From Salinibacterium hongtaonis (lineage in GTDB: Bacteria > Actinomycetota > Actinomycetes > Actinomycetales > Microbacteriaceae), in the NCBI RefSeq assembly GCF_003065485.1, contig NZ_CP026951.1, forward strand, positions 620,001-684,000: a stretch of 64,000 nucleotides of DNA, read 5' to 3'. Under the pieces are notes generated by a model that was given only the letters and a program-made list of their open reading frames with translations, was not told the origin of the DNA and ran no database searches. The position numbers and the translations under genes were made by a program. Numbering within the stretch: position 1 is the stretch's first letter; each line of letters starts with the position of its first letter. Shown one piece after another: positions 11,504-19,549 of the stretch.

Positions 11504-12145
11504 ATGAGCACACTCGCAGCACACGACCGAGGTCGGGCGCCGCGCTCCCGCTGGTTCGACGTGCGCCTCGCCGTCGGCGTTGTGCTGATCGGTGCGTCGA
11601 TCGCGGGCGTCATGCTCATTGTGGGGTCGTCCGACAACTCCGTGACGGTCTATTCATCGGATCGCACCCTTTCTGCAGGCGACATAGTCTCGCTCGGCGA
11701 TCTGGTGGAGACGAGGGTGCGGCTGGGGGAGTCGGCGGGTCACTACCTCCGACCAGGAGACATTGACGACGGCGTGGTCGTGGCGCGCACAGTGGGCAAA
11801 GGGGAGTTAGTGCCGTTATCGGCCGTCGGCTCGCTTGAGGGCTCATCCTCGGCCGCGATCGTCGTCTCTGTCGCGGGAGTGCTGCCACGCTCAGTGCGAG
11901 AGGGCTCGGTGGTTGACCTCTGGGCGGCCGAGGGAGACCGGGACGGTGAATCTGTATCTCCGACCGTTGTTGCCTCCGGTGTCACGGTCGTGCGTGTGAG
12001 CGAGGCCGATGGGATGATCGCGGGGTCTCAGACTCAGAGTGTGGAGGTGCTGGTCTCACGCGATCGCATCGCGCGCATCCTCGAATCGAAGGCGGCGGGC
12101 GCGTCGCTCGCGCTGATCCCCACGACCCAGCCGATAAAGGGTTGA
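11504..12145 (+). CDS. SAF-domain membrane protein (CpaB-like)
   Basis: This 213-residue protein has a cytoplasmic N-terminus, one membrane segment (about 21-43) and an extracytoplasmic SAF domain starting at YSSDRTLSAGDIVSLGDLVE. SAF domains occur in CpaB/RcpC proteins of Flp (Tad) pili and in flagellar FlgA. A GAAGGAGAATC site precedes ATG 11504. Its stop overlaps the region just before the CpaE-like gene, so the two are translated together. The rest of a Tad pilus locus (TadA, TadB/C, pilin, prepilin peptidase) is not in the window, so the pair may serve a secretion or adhesion apparatus encoded elsewhere. Confidence 0.78.
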   Translation: MSTLAAHDRGRAPRSRWFDVRLAVGVVLIGASIAGVMLIVGSSDNSVTVYSSDRTLSAGDIVSLGDLVETRVRLGESAGHYLRPGDIDDGVVVARTVGKGELVPLSAVGSLEGSSSAAIVVSVAGVLPRSVREGSVVDLWAAEGDRDGESVSPTVVASGVTVVRVSEADGMIAGSQTQSVEVLVSRDRIARILESKAAGASLALIPTTQPIKG

Positions 12146-12147
12146 CG

Positions 12148-13401
12148 ATGGCCCGCATCGCTTTCGCAGTGCCCATCGCCTATGAAGACTCGCTCGTGGC
12201 CGAGGCGCAGGCCAACGGCCATGACGTGGTCGCGCGGTGTGGCAGTGCCGGGGAACTGGCGTCGTTGCTGGGCGCCACACGGCCTGATGTTGCCGTCACC
12301 TCTGCCGCCGAGCGCTATCTCACCCCGCAGCTGTTGGCGGAGGCCGACCGAGAGGGAGTGCGGCTCGTGGCCATCGTCGACACCGATAGTGACCGACGTA
12401 ACGCCCTCACAGTGGGGCTCCATGAGGTTGTTGACAGGGCGGAGTGGTCACAGATCGAAGGGATGCTGCTGGCAACGCCTGCGCCTGCCCCTGGGGTTGC
12501 CGCGCCCCGCGCCGGCAGAGGAATCGTCATCGCGGTGTGGGGCCCCGCTGGCTCGCCCGGGCGCACAAGCCTCGCCATCACGATCGCTGCGGAACTCGCG
12601 TCGGCGGGCACAACAGTGGCGCTCGCCGACGTCGACACCTATAGCGGATCCATCGCGCCGACCCTCGGGCTGCTCGATGAGGCGCCCGGCTTTGCCGCAG
12701 CGTGCCGCCTTGCGGGGGCGGATGCCCTCACCAATGCCGAGCTCGAACGCATCGGCCAGCGTTACTCATCCCCTCAGGGGAGCTTTTGGGTTCTCACGGG
12801 GATCGGGCGCCCCAGCCGGTGGCCCGAGCTATCGGCCGATCGCGTGCGAACGGCGCTCGAGCAGTGCCGAGAGTGGGTGGACTACACGGTCGTTGACACG
12901 GGCTTCAACCTCGAGAACGACGAAGAGATCAGCAGCGACGTTTTCGCGCCTCGGCGCAATGCCGCCACCCTGCAGGCGCTCAGAAGCGCCGACCACATCG
13001 TTGCAGTGGGCTCGGCAGACCCCGTTGGGCTATCACGGTTCCTGCGGGCGCACGTCGACCTGATCGACACGATCGTGACCGACAGAATCACGGTCGTTAT
13101 GAACCGCCTGCGGGCGAGCGTGATCGGGGCGGCCCCGTCGGTGCAGGTTGCTCAGTCACTCGAGAGATTCGGCGGGGTGACCGATGCAGTGTTTGTGCCG
13201 AACGACCCTGCGGCGTTCGACGCCGCTCTGCTCAGAGGCGCCACCCTGCTTGACAGCTCTGCTCGTTCGCCCGCCAGGGCTGCCATCGGCGCACTCGTGA
13301 GGGAGCGACTTCTCGCTCCCGGCGGTGATCAGCGACAGGGTGGGCGCAGGCGTCGGCCACGCCAGCGCCGCGACGCTGCGCTCACTCCGCGAGGGGGATG
13401 A
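12148..13401 (+). CDS. CpaE-like P-loop ATPase with variant Walker A
   Basis: This 417-residue protein combines an N-terminal receiver-like region (about 1-105) with a MinD/CpaE-type ATPase domain (about 125-395). The deviant Walker A reads GPAGSPGRTS (132-141): the signature lysines of the KGGxGKT loop are replaced by Pro and Arg139. Later motifs are VALADVDTYSGS and DYTVVDTGFNLEND, the latter equivalent to the switch II aspartate. A basic tail (GGRRRRPRQRR) ends the protein. ATG 12148 follows the SAF gene by two bases. CpaE proteins localise Tad pilus machinery. The last 20 bases overlap the convergent DUF5671 gene. Confidence 0.8.
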   Translation: MARIAFAVPIAYEDSLVAEAQANGHDVVARCGSAGELASLLGATRPDVAVTSAAERYLTPQLLAEADREGVRLVAIVDTDSDRRNALTVGLHEVVDRAEWSQIEGMLLATPAPAPGVAAPRAGRGIVIAVWGPAGSPGRTSLAITIAAELASAGTTVALADVDTYSGSIAPTLGLLDEAPGFAAACRLAGADALTNAELERIGQRYSSPQGSFWVLTGIGRPSRWPELSADRVRTALEQCREWVDYTVVDTGFNLENDEEISSDVFAPRRNAATLQALRSADHIVAVGSADPVGLSRFLRAHVDLIDTIVTDRITVVMNRLRASVIGAAPSVQVAQSLERFGGVTDAVFVPNDPAAFDAALLRGATLLDSSARSPARAAIGALVRERLLAPGGDQRQGGRRRRPRQRRDAALTPRGG

Positions 13402-15052
13402 CCTCGACCTGCGCGCCGCGAGCCACCACGAGCACGTGCTGGGCAGAAACGGCAGCTATCGCGGCGGCCACCATCGTGGCATCCGTCGGCTCTGTCGGTT
13501 CGGCAGTGCGGAGGAGGGTGACGGATGCCCCGGTCGCCCGTGCGAGTTCGGCACGCAGTTCACCTCGAGGGTCGGACGCGACAAGGGAGATGCGGGCGAC
13601 GCCTGAGCTCGCCTCGGGACCGGCGGCCACCGTTGCGGCGCGATCGGAACGCCACAGCGCAAAGTGATAGGCAGCAACGAGGAGGGTCGCGGTGAGCAGG
13701 CCGAGAGGCGCCCGGATGTTGTCGATGAGGCTCCCCGTCGAAAACGACGAGAGCAGGAAGGTGAAGACCTCATAGGCGATGACCAGCAGGGTTATCACGG
13801 CGATGAGAGTGCTGACACCGAAGACGACCACGAGATAGATCCGGCGTCCCCCGGCGCTGGTGGCGGCATCCGGAACCGGTGAATCGTGATCGGTTGCGCC
13901 GATGCCACGGGGGCGCCAGAACGCCCACCAGGCGACCCCGCCTACGACAAGCGCGGAAAGCCCGCCAAAGAGGAGCCGGGGCGGGCCAGAGGAGACAAGC
14001 GGCTCCGTAAACGACGAGAGAAGAGCGTTGACGACAACGCCGAGTCCCGACGCCGCAAAGACGAGGGAGACCCCCGACGAAACGATGCGCACCGCCTCAC
14101 GCACGCCATCCGAAGCCCCGCGAACGACGGTGCGGTAGTAAGCCCACAGTGCGGCACCGGCGGCCAGGTTTGCGATGGCTCTGGCAAGTTCGTCCAGAAC
14201 ATCGGAGTTCGTGGCGAGCGTAGCTAGCCCCACATAGAGCGCGGTGGTGAGGCCGCCGAGGGCTATAGCGACGGAGGCAAAGCCCGCGACGACGACGAGG
14301 GCGAACCGGGCGAAGCCCCTGGTCGACAAGCGCACGCCGTCGGCAAACCAGTGGAGCCACCAGAGCACGCCGCCGCCAGCGCACCACACGGCAGACGACG
14401 ACAGTTGCGAAACCCACACGGTTTCGCCGACGATCGTGACCGGCGGCCCGACGATTGCAGCGTCGATCAGGGCGGTGAGGCCTTCGATTCCACTCGAGAC
14501 GGCGATCGCGAGCCCGAACAGGGCGGCAATGACGGTCGTGACATCGGGCAGCAAGAACGGTGAGGTGGATGCTGAGCGCAGCAGCCAACGATGCCAGTAC
14601 CAGACGCAAAGCCAGACAACGCCGGTCGAAAGCTGTGCCAAGTGGCCGTCACCTCGAACCGCAGAGGCGGCAACGCCCAAGAGCGCGAACGCGGCAACCA
14701 TGAGCGATGCCGTATGCATGCCGATGAGATAGACGGGCCACAGCACAGACGAGCGGTCATTGAAGCTGGTGAGCCAGCGGCGAACGAGCCAAAAGACGAG
14801 TGCCCCGAACGGGCCAGCGATCAAGGTGAATGCCAGCGGCTGCGCCAGGGTGGTGTTCGAGCGTGCGATCTCCCTGTCGCCGAAAACCTGAGCGGGGATA
14901 AGTTCGTCGATGAGCCCGCTCACGCCGACAGCGGCGAGGCTGACGAAGAGTGCGAGAAGCGAGTAGGCGATCACGCGGCGAAGCGTGTGCACGCCGCCCG
15001 GTGCCGGCGCGAATTCCGCGGTCACGGTGGTCTGCTTCCCTTGCATCGACAT
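13382..15052 (-). CDS. DUF5671 multi-pass membrane protein
   Basis: This 556-residue protein is almost wholly hydrophobic, with about a dozen predicted membrane helices beginning at TLRRVIAYSLLALFVSLAAVG. It matches the DUF5671 pattern, a family without known function. The C-terminal 90 residues are soluble, with SLVASDPRGELRAEL and a final VLVVARGAQVEVIPLAE. ATG 15052 overlaps the upstream gene's stop (ATGA), so it is the second gene of a two-gene operon. There is no sign of frameshift. Confidence 0.78.
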   Translation of the reverse strand: MSMQGKQTTVTAEFAPAPGGVHTLRRVIAYSLLALFVSLAAVGVSGLIDELIPAQVFGDREIARSNTTLAQPLAFTLIAGPFGALVFWLVRRWLTSFNDRSSVLWPVYLIGMHTASLMVAAFALLGVAASAVRGDGHLAQLSTGVVWLCVWYWHRWLLRSASTSPFLLPDVTTVIAALFGLAIAVSSGIEGLTALIDAAIVGPPVTIVGETVWVSQLSSSAVWCAGGGVLWWLHWFADGVRLSTRGFARFALVVVAGFASVAIALGGLTTALYVGLATLATNSDVLDELARAIANLAAGAALWAYYRTVVRGASDGVREAVRIVSSGVSLVFAASGLGVVVNALLSSFTEPLVSSGPPRLLFGGLSALVVGGVAWWAFWRPRGIGATDHDSPVPDAATSAGGRRIYLVVVFGVSTLIAVITLLVIAYEVFTFLLSSFSTGSLIDNIRAPLGLLTATLLVAAYHFALWRSDRAATVAAGPEASSGVARISLVASDPRGELRAELARATGASVTLLRTAEPTEPTDATMVAAAIAAVSAQHVLVVARGAQVEVIPLAE

Positions 15053-15498
15053 CACTGAATCCCGCAGACGTCGAACTGCCACGGTGCCGTGTCTATGATC
15101 CAGTTGCCGCCCCGCTTGGTGAGGTGAAAGACCTCGTCCGATGCGACGCTGGATGGCCCGAACGGGTTGGTCGAATACGTCGTCGTGATGGTCACACGCA
15201 CGGCCGCGGACGAGGGGAACTCGTCGGTCGACACGAGGGTGACGCTGACATCCTGGTTAGGTTCCGCGTAATAGTCGCCGGCGCATGCTGCGTCGACGAC
15301 AAAGGTGCGGGCCTTCTCATAGTCGCCGGAGACGTACGCCTGCGTGTAGGCCTGTACAACGCCTTCTGGCGTGTCCGCTTCGAACTCGGCTGGTTCGCCT
15401 CGCGTAAAAACCGCGACAAATGCGAGCATGACGAGCAGACCGACGATGCCGAGAATCACAACAAGCGTGCGATCGGGCCGATCACGAGAGGGAGACAT
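15052..15498 (-). CDS. Small membrane-anchored protein, NTF2-like ectodomain
   Basis: This 148-residue protein has a short cytoplasmic start (MSPSRDRPDR), one membrane anchor (TLVVILGIVGLLVMLAFVAV, about 11-30) and a soluble outer domain. EGVVQAYTQAYVSGDYEKARTF and the final NWIIDTAPWQFDVCGIQ suggest an NTF2/DUF4878-like fold. Two cysteines (in DAACAG and DVCG) could form a disulfide. The start at 15498 follows a GAGGGAGAC site in antisense reading. It is translationally coupled to the DUF5671 protein, which suggests a joint envelope role. The fold assignment is by pattern only. Confidence 0.72.
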   Translation of the reverse strand: MSPSRDRPDRTLVVILGIVGLLVMLAFVAVFTRGEPAEFEADTPEGVVQAYTQAYVSGDYEKARTFVVDAACAGDYYAEPNQDVSVTLVSTDEFPSSAAVRVTITTTYSTNPFGPSSVASDEVFHLTKRGGNWIIDTAPWQFDVCGIQ

Positions 15499-15600
15499 GC
15501 CGTCATCATGGCGTATCGCTAGTGCAGTGTCACGGGCGGCGCGCCTGTGCCGGAGCACATACGAGAGGGCTGGAGGGCATCCGGAGGCTACCCTAGAGAG

Positions 15601-17094
15601 GTGTCGACGCTCTCCGATCTAGTCAGTGCCCAAGGCCGCTTCAGCGAAGCGGACATCGAGTGGCTCCACCTGCTGATCGGGGATTGGCAGCTGCTCGCAG
15701 ACCTCGCCTTCGCCGACATCGTGCTGTGGGTGCCCTCCGCCGATGACAGCTTCGTCGCGGTATCGCACGCCCGCCCCTCAAGCTCGGCAACGCTCTTCTA
15801 CCGCGACTTCGTTGGTCAGCCGATCAAGCCGGAGTGGAAGAAGCAGGTCACGGATGCTTTTGACAGCGGCCAGATCGTGGACTCCTCTGCGCCCGACTGG
15901 TACGAGGAGACCCCGACCCGGGTGCGTGCGGTCCCGGTGTTCCGCCGGCTGACGACGACCGGATCCGAGGTCACGGAGCATCCGATTGCCGTGATCACCA
16001 AGCACACCAACTTGAGCGAGGCGCGCACCCCCAGCCGCCAGGAGCTCACCTTCAACGAGTGCGCAAACGAGCTGTTTCGCATGATCGCCGTCGGCGACTT
16101 TCCCGACCTGTCTGCGCCGTCTGGCCCGCGTCGTGGCGCGCCCCGGGCATCCGACGGCCTGGTGCGACTCGACGTCGACGGCATCGTCACGTTTGCGAGC
16201 CCCAACGGCCTTTCGGCGTTCAACCGCATGGGATTCTCGGGCGAACTCGAGGGAGAATCCCTCGCCGAGGTGACCACGCAGTTGCTCTCGGGCAAGCTCA
16301 TCGTCGACGAGTCACTGCCGCTGGTCGTCACCGGACGGGCGCCGTGGCGCACCGACATTGAGGCGCGCGGCGTGACCGTGACGCTGCGGGCGATCCCCAT
16401 TCGCGAACGGGGCGAGCGCGTCGGCGCGATCGTTTTGTGCCGCGATGTGACCGAGCTGCGGCATCAGGAACGCGAGCTCATCACCAAGGATGCGACCATC
16501 CGCGAGATTCACCACCGTGTGAAGAACAACCTGCAGACGGTGGCGTCGTTGCTGCGCATCCAGGCCCGCCGGTCGCACAGCGAAGAGGCCCGAGAGTCGC
16601 TGAGCCAGGCCATGCGCCGCGTCGAGGCAATCGCCGTCGTGCACGATACCCTCAGCGAGGGCCTCGCACAGAGCGTCAACTTCGATGTGGTGTTCGAGCG
16701 CGTGCTCCGGCTGATCGCCGAGGTCGCGTCCACCCATGGCACGAAGGCCCACACGCGGTTCACGGGCAGCTTTGGCGCCCTGCCGAGCGCCTATGCGACA
16801 CCGCTCGCGCTGGCGTTGACCGAGCTCGTCACGAACGCCGTCGAACACGGGCTCGCGGACAGGGAGGGAACCGTGGACATCGTCGTCGAGCGAACCGACG
16901 ACCAGCTCAAGGTCGAGGTGCGCGACAACGGTGGCGGGCTGCCAGAGGGGCGCGTCGGGGCAGGGCTGGGCACCCAAATCGTGCGCACCCTGATTCAGGG
17001 CGAGCTGAGCGGAACGATCGACTGGCACACCGTGACCGGCAGCGGCACCGAGGTGACCATCGAGATCCCGCTGACCTGGATCGACCGGGACTAA
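15601..17094 (+). CDS. pdtaS: PdtaS-type cytosolic sensor histidine kinase
   Basis: This 497-residue soluble kinase has an N-terminal GAF-like domain (about 1-145), a PAS-like domain (about 185-295), and a HisKA_2 H-box REIHHRVKNNLQTVASLLRI with the phospho-acceptor at His304 or His305. A HATPase domain follows (ELVTNAVEHG, DNGGGLPEG, GLGTQIV). In mycobacteria PdtaS phosphorylates the RNA-binding antiterminator PdtaR and responds to nitric oxide and copper. GTG 15601 gives the conserved VSTLSDLV start. The convergent neighbour is a WhiB1-type gene, as in mycobacteria. No pdtaR is present in the window. Confidence 0.9.
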   Translation: MSTLSDLVSAQGRFSEADIEWLHLLIGDWQLLADLAFADIVLWVPSADDSFVAVSHARPSSSATLFYRDFVGQPIKPEWKKQVTDAFDSGQIVDSSAPDWYEETPTRVRAVPVFRRLTTTGSEVTEHPIAVITKHTNLSEARTPSRQELTFNECANELFRMIAVGDFPDLSAPSGPRRGAPRASDGLVRLDVDGIVTFASPNGLSAFNRMGFSGELEGESLAEVTTQLLSGKLIVDESLPLVVTGRAPWRTDIEARGVTVTLRAIPIRERGERVGAIVLCRDVTELRHQERELITKDATIREIHHRVKNNLQTVASLLRIQARRSHSEEARESLSQAMRRVEAIAVVHDTLSEGLAQSVNFDVVFERVLRLIAEVASTHGTKAHTRFTGSFGALPSAYATPLALALTELVTNAVEHGLADREGTVDIVVERTDDQLKVEVRDNGGGLPEGRVGAGLGTQIVRTLIQGELSGTIDWHTVTGSGTEVTIEIPLTWIDRD

Positions 17095-17163
17095 GGCAGC
17101 AGCCGACCGCACGGTCGCTTAAGGCGCTTCAGCCTTTCGCTTTCGGCGCTGCAGCAGATGCAA

Positions 17164-17205
17164 AAATGCCCGGCAGTTCTCCGCAAGGAGAACCGCCGGG
17201 CATTT
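17164..17205. terminator. Bidirectional terminator between pdtaS and whiB
   Basis: Arms 17164-17182 and 17187-17205 form a 19-bp stem with one mismatch and a GCAA loop. The outer AAAT/ATTT pairs give A-rich and T-rich flanks on both sides, so it should stop both convergent transcripts. Confidence 0.85.
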
Positions 17206-17241
17206 GCTGGTTCTAGGAGCGCTACAGCGCTGAGCGTTCCT

Positions 17242-17490
17242 CTATGAGGCCCGCCGAGCGCGCGCGGCGCGGCGCTTGAGGGCGCGGCGCTCGTCTTCGC
17301 TGAGGCCACCCCACACGCCGGAATCCTGGTTGGTGTCAAGTGCATACTGAAGGCACATCTCGGTCACACTGCAGCGGCCGCAGACAGACTTGGCCTTCTC
17401 GATCTGGTCCACTGCGGGGCCAGTGTTCCCCACGGGGAAGAACAGCTCCGGGTCAGCCGTGAGACATGCGGCGTTATCGCGCCAATCCAT
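17242..17490 (-). CDS. whiB1: WhiB1-type iron-sulfur regulator
   Basis: This 82-residue Wbl protein has the four cluster-binding cysteines (Cys9 and the KSVCGRCSVTEMC group), the GVWGG turn and a basic tail (RRALKRRAARARR). The start MDWRDNAACLTADPELFFPVG is close to mycobacterial WhiB1, whose [4Fe-4S] cluster reacts with nitric oxide and which binds the sigma-A subunit of RNA polymerase. An AAGGAG site precedes ATG 17490. Its pairing with a PdtaS gene, also reported as NO-responsive, is conserved. The 185-base upstream region is AT-richer than its surroundings and must hold its promoter. Confidence 0.93.
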   Translation of the reverse strand: MDWRDNAACLTADPELFFPVGNTGPAVDQIEKAKSVCGRCSVTEMCLQYALDTNQDSGVWGGLSEDERRALKRRAARARRAS

Positions 17491-17675
17491 TTGGTATAGC
17501 TCCTTAGGTGGGCGCGCGAGAACAGAGCTCGCGCAGGGGGTGCAGAAAACCTGAATAGGTAAGTGAAGGGTTTTTCTGGAGGGATCTGCTCACGGCTCTG
17601 TGAGGGCTAAATCAACCTCCAATAGACTCTCATATCAGTTGTAGCAAATCAACGGTTTTTGAATTGGATCTAGCT

Positions 17676-18122
17676 GTGAATAATGTGAACCACCCAAACG
17701 GGGTACAGAATCGGCCCGCTTTTGGGCTCCCCAAGCAGCTCATCCTGCTCGTCGTCGCTTTGTGGATCGAGTTCGCGCTGCTCGCCGGCGTATCGCTCTT
17801 CTTGATGTACGAACTCGTCGCAGAAGTGCCGACGTCATATGCGTCGGCCGTCGCCATTCTGGTGCTCGCTGTCATAGCAGCCGTGTGGCTCGCTGTTCTT
17901 GCCATCAATGCGATGCGAGCGCGCCCGTGGGTGCGCTCGGGAACCGTGGTGTGGCAGGTTCTGCAGATTGCCGTGGCCGTCGGCTTCTTTCAGGGGGAGT
18001 TCGCCCGGCCTGACCTAGCCTGGGCGCTTCTCGCGCCCGCCGTGATCGCCATCGTGCTCGTGTTTAGCCGCCCGGTGATTCGGGCGATGGCCAGGCTCGA
18101 AGACGACGACGAAGAGCAGTAG
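17676..18122 (+). CDS. Small integral membrane protein
   Basis: This 148-residue protein has four hydrophobic segments (starting about LILLVVALWIEFALLAG, then ASAVAILVLAVIAAVWLA, VWQVLQIAVAVGFF and LLAPAVIAIVLVFS) and an acidic C-terminus DDDEEQ. The start is uncertain: GTG 17676, GTG 17685 and TTG 17664 are all in frame, and only a weak GGATC precedes them. No family can be named with confidence. It is convergent with bcp, with a 15-base gap. It is likely a real gene because its codon pattern is regular. Confidence 0.68.
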   Translation: MNNVNHPNGVQNRPAFGLPKQLILLVVALWIEFALLAGVSLFLMYELVAEVPTSYASAVAILVLAVIAAVWLAVLAINAMRARPWVRSGTVVWQVLQIAVAVGFFQGEFARPDLAWALLAPAVIAIVLVFSRPVIRAMARLEDDDEEQ

Positions 18123-18137
18123 CATTCGGGTGTGACC

Positions 18138-18620
18138 CTAGGCTGCGTCCGGCAGCCCCAGCATCTTGCGCAGGCGAGCAACATGGCCCGTTGCTTTGAC
18201 GTTGTACAGCGCGTGCTCGATGCGCCCTTCTTCGTCGATGATGAACGTCGACCGCTTGGTTCCCATGATCTTCTTGCCGTAGTTATTCTTCTCGCCCCAC
18301 GCGCCATACGCCTGGTGCGCCGTGAGCTCGGGGTCGCTCAGCAGCGGGAAGGTCAGCGACTCGGTCTCGCTGAATTTGGCCAACTTGGCCGGAGCATCCT
18401 TCGATATGCCGATCACCGCATATCCGGCGGATGCTAGCGAGCCCAGGCTGTCGCGAAAGTCGCAGGCCTGAAGGGTGCAGCCGGGGGTGCTGGCCGCCGG
18501 GTAGAAGTAGACGATCACCTTGCGGCCGCGGTAGTCGGCGAGAGAAACCTGCTTGCCTGCATGATCTTCGAGAGTGAAATCGGGGGCCGCATCGCCGACG
18601 GCGAGGGTGGTTTCAGGCAT
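18138..18620 (-). CDS. bcp: Thiol peroxidase Bcp (peroxiredoxin Q)
   Basis: This 160-residue peroxiredoxin reduces hydrogen peroxide and organic peroxides with thioredoxin. The active-site loop ASTPGCTLQACDFRD carries the peroxidatic and resolving cysteines five residues apart, as in Bcp proteins of alpha-type. FYPAA, LLSDPELTAHQAYG and RSTFIIDEEGRI are further family marks. ATG 18620 fits the family length. The gene is monocistronic, between a membrane protein gene and tRNA-Lys. No oxidative-stress operator was recognised upstream. Confidence 0.94.
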   Translation of the reverse strand: MPETTLAVGDAAPDFTLEDHAGKQVSLADYRGRKVIVYFYPAASTPGCTLQACDFRDSLGSLASAGYAVIGISKDAPAKLAKFSETESLTFPLLSDPELTAHQAYGAWGEKNNYGKKIMGTKRSTFIIDEEGRIEHALYNVKATGHVARLRKMLGLPDAA

Positions 18621-18732
18621 GGTGCTCCAAGAACTCTGGGGTGGGATGGGGTGGGGCGGGATGCGTTCAAAGCACCCTCAGACTCATGGTAATGTTGTTC
18701 ATCGGTTCGGGAAGACACTTCCAGAACGGCCA

Positions 18733-18808
<76 letters not shown>

Positions 18809-18815
18809 CACCAGA

Positions 18816-18844
18816 AAGGCCCCGTCTTCGGACGGGGTCTTTTC
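18816..18844 (+). terminator. Terminator of tRNA-Lys
   Basis: AAGGCCCCGTC (18816-18826), a TTCG loop and GACGGGGTCTT (18831-18841) form an 11-bp stem with one G-U pair, followed by TTTT. The UUCG tetraloop is unusually stable. Confidence 0.85.
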
Positions 18845-18891
18845 TAGTTAGACGGGGTCTTTTCTAGTTAGACGGGGGCCTTTTCTAGTTA
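18831..18891. repeat. Three tandem copies of the terminator 3' arm
   Basis: A 20-base unit (18831-18850) is repeated exactly at 18851-18870 and with one extra base and one change at 18871-18891. Each unit holds the right-hand terminator arm, its T-run and CTAGTTA. Only one left arm exists, so it could pair with any of the three. The last unit contains the stop codon of the TetR gene on the other strand. Confidence 0.9.
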
Positions 18892-19455
18892 ATCGCCCGA
18901 TAGCGCCTCGGTGAGGTGCGCGACCCCGAACTCCCACGCTTGGTCGACATTGCCGCCGAGTCGGAACGCTCCCGTAAGTTCCATCGTCACAAATCCATGG
19001 GCCCAGGCCGTGATCGTGCGGGCTGCGGGCAGGGCTTGGTCGCGCCCTGCGAGCCGGGTTGCGATTGCTAAGACGGGCGCGCTGGCATCGGCAAGGACCT
19101 GCGGGTCTGGTGCGGACGCTTCGCCGTGCGGGGCGAACGTCAATTGGTAGGCGGCGGGGTGGGCGAGTGCGAATGCCCGGAAGGCCTGCAGCATGTCGTG
19201 GAACTCGACCCGGGCATCCGCATCGGCGCTTGGTTTTGCCGCGGTGAGGGCGACGCCGAGTTCTTTGGCCGTCTGCTCGACAACGAGGCGGATGAGGCTG
19301 TCGCGGGATGCGACGCGTTTGTAGAGGGACGGCGCGCGCACGCCGACGCGATCGGCGACGGCCTGCATGGTGAGGCCCGGCAGGCCGTCGGCCTCGAGGA
19401 TGTCGCGGGCCTGCGCCACGATCTGCGGGAGGGAAGTGCGGTCGGGTGTGGGCAT
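18889..19455 (-). CDS. TetR-family repressor with WHG-type C-terminus
   Basis: This 188-residue regulator has an N-terminal helix-turn-helix (GLTMQAVADRVGVRAPSLYKRVASRDSL, about 27-54) and a ligand-binding C-terminal region with AFALAHPAAYQLTF and TITAWAHGFVTMEL, as in TetR proteins with the WHG domain. It is divergent from the metallo-beta-lactamase-fold gene, with 94 bases between. That gap carries repeated TAGCTAT half-sites over the probable promoter, so it most likely represses its neighbour and itself. The ligand is unknown. Its stop lies inside the tandem repeat that follows tRNA-Lys. Confidence 0.88.
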   Translation of the reverse strand: MPTPDRTSLPQIVAQARDILEADGLPGLTMQAVADRVGVRAPSLYKRVASRDSLIRLVVEQTAKELGVALTAAKPSADADARVEFHDMLQAFRAFALAHPAAYQLTFAPHGEASAPDPQVLADASAPVLAIATRLAGRDQALPAARTITAWAHGFVTMELTGAFRLGGNVDQAWEFGVAHLTEALSGD

Positions 19456-19482
19456 CGGGTTCCTTTCGCTCGCAACCCCAGC

Positions 19483-19525
19483 ATAGCTATTGACTCTAGC
19501 TATGATAGCTATGTACCCTAGCTAT
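19483..19525. promoter_or_regulatory. TetR operator cluster over a divergent promoter
   Basis: Four TAGCTAT/ATAGCTA half-sites lie here: the 8-bp palindrome ATAGCTAT (19483-19490), the 15-bp palindrome TAGCTATGATAGCTA (19497-19511) and TAGCTAT (19519-19525). TTGACT (19490-19495) with TACCCT (19514-19519) at 18-base spacing makes a good promoter for the hydrolase, and it would be blocked by a bound repressor. Palindromes and boxes are seen; binding by the adjacent TetR is inferred. Confidence 0.75.
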
Positions 19526-19549
19526 CAGGCAAGGGCGAAGGAGACTGAG

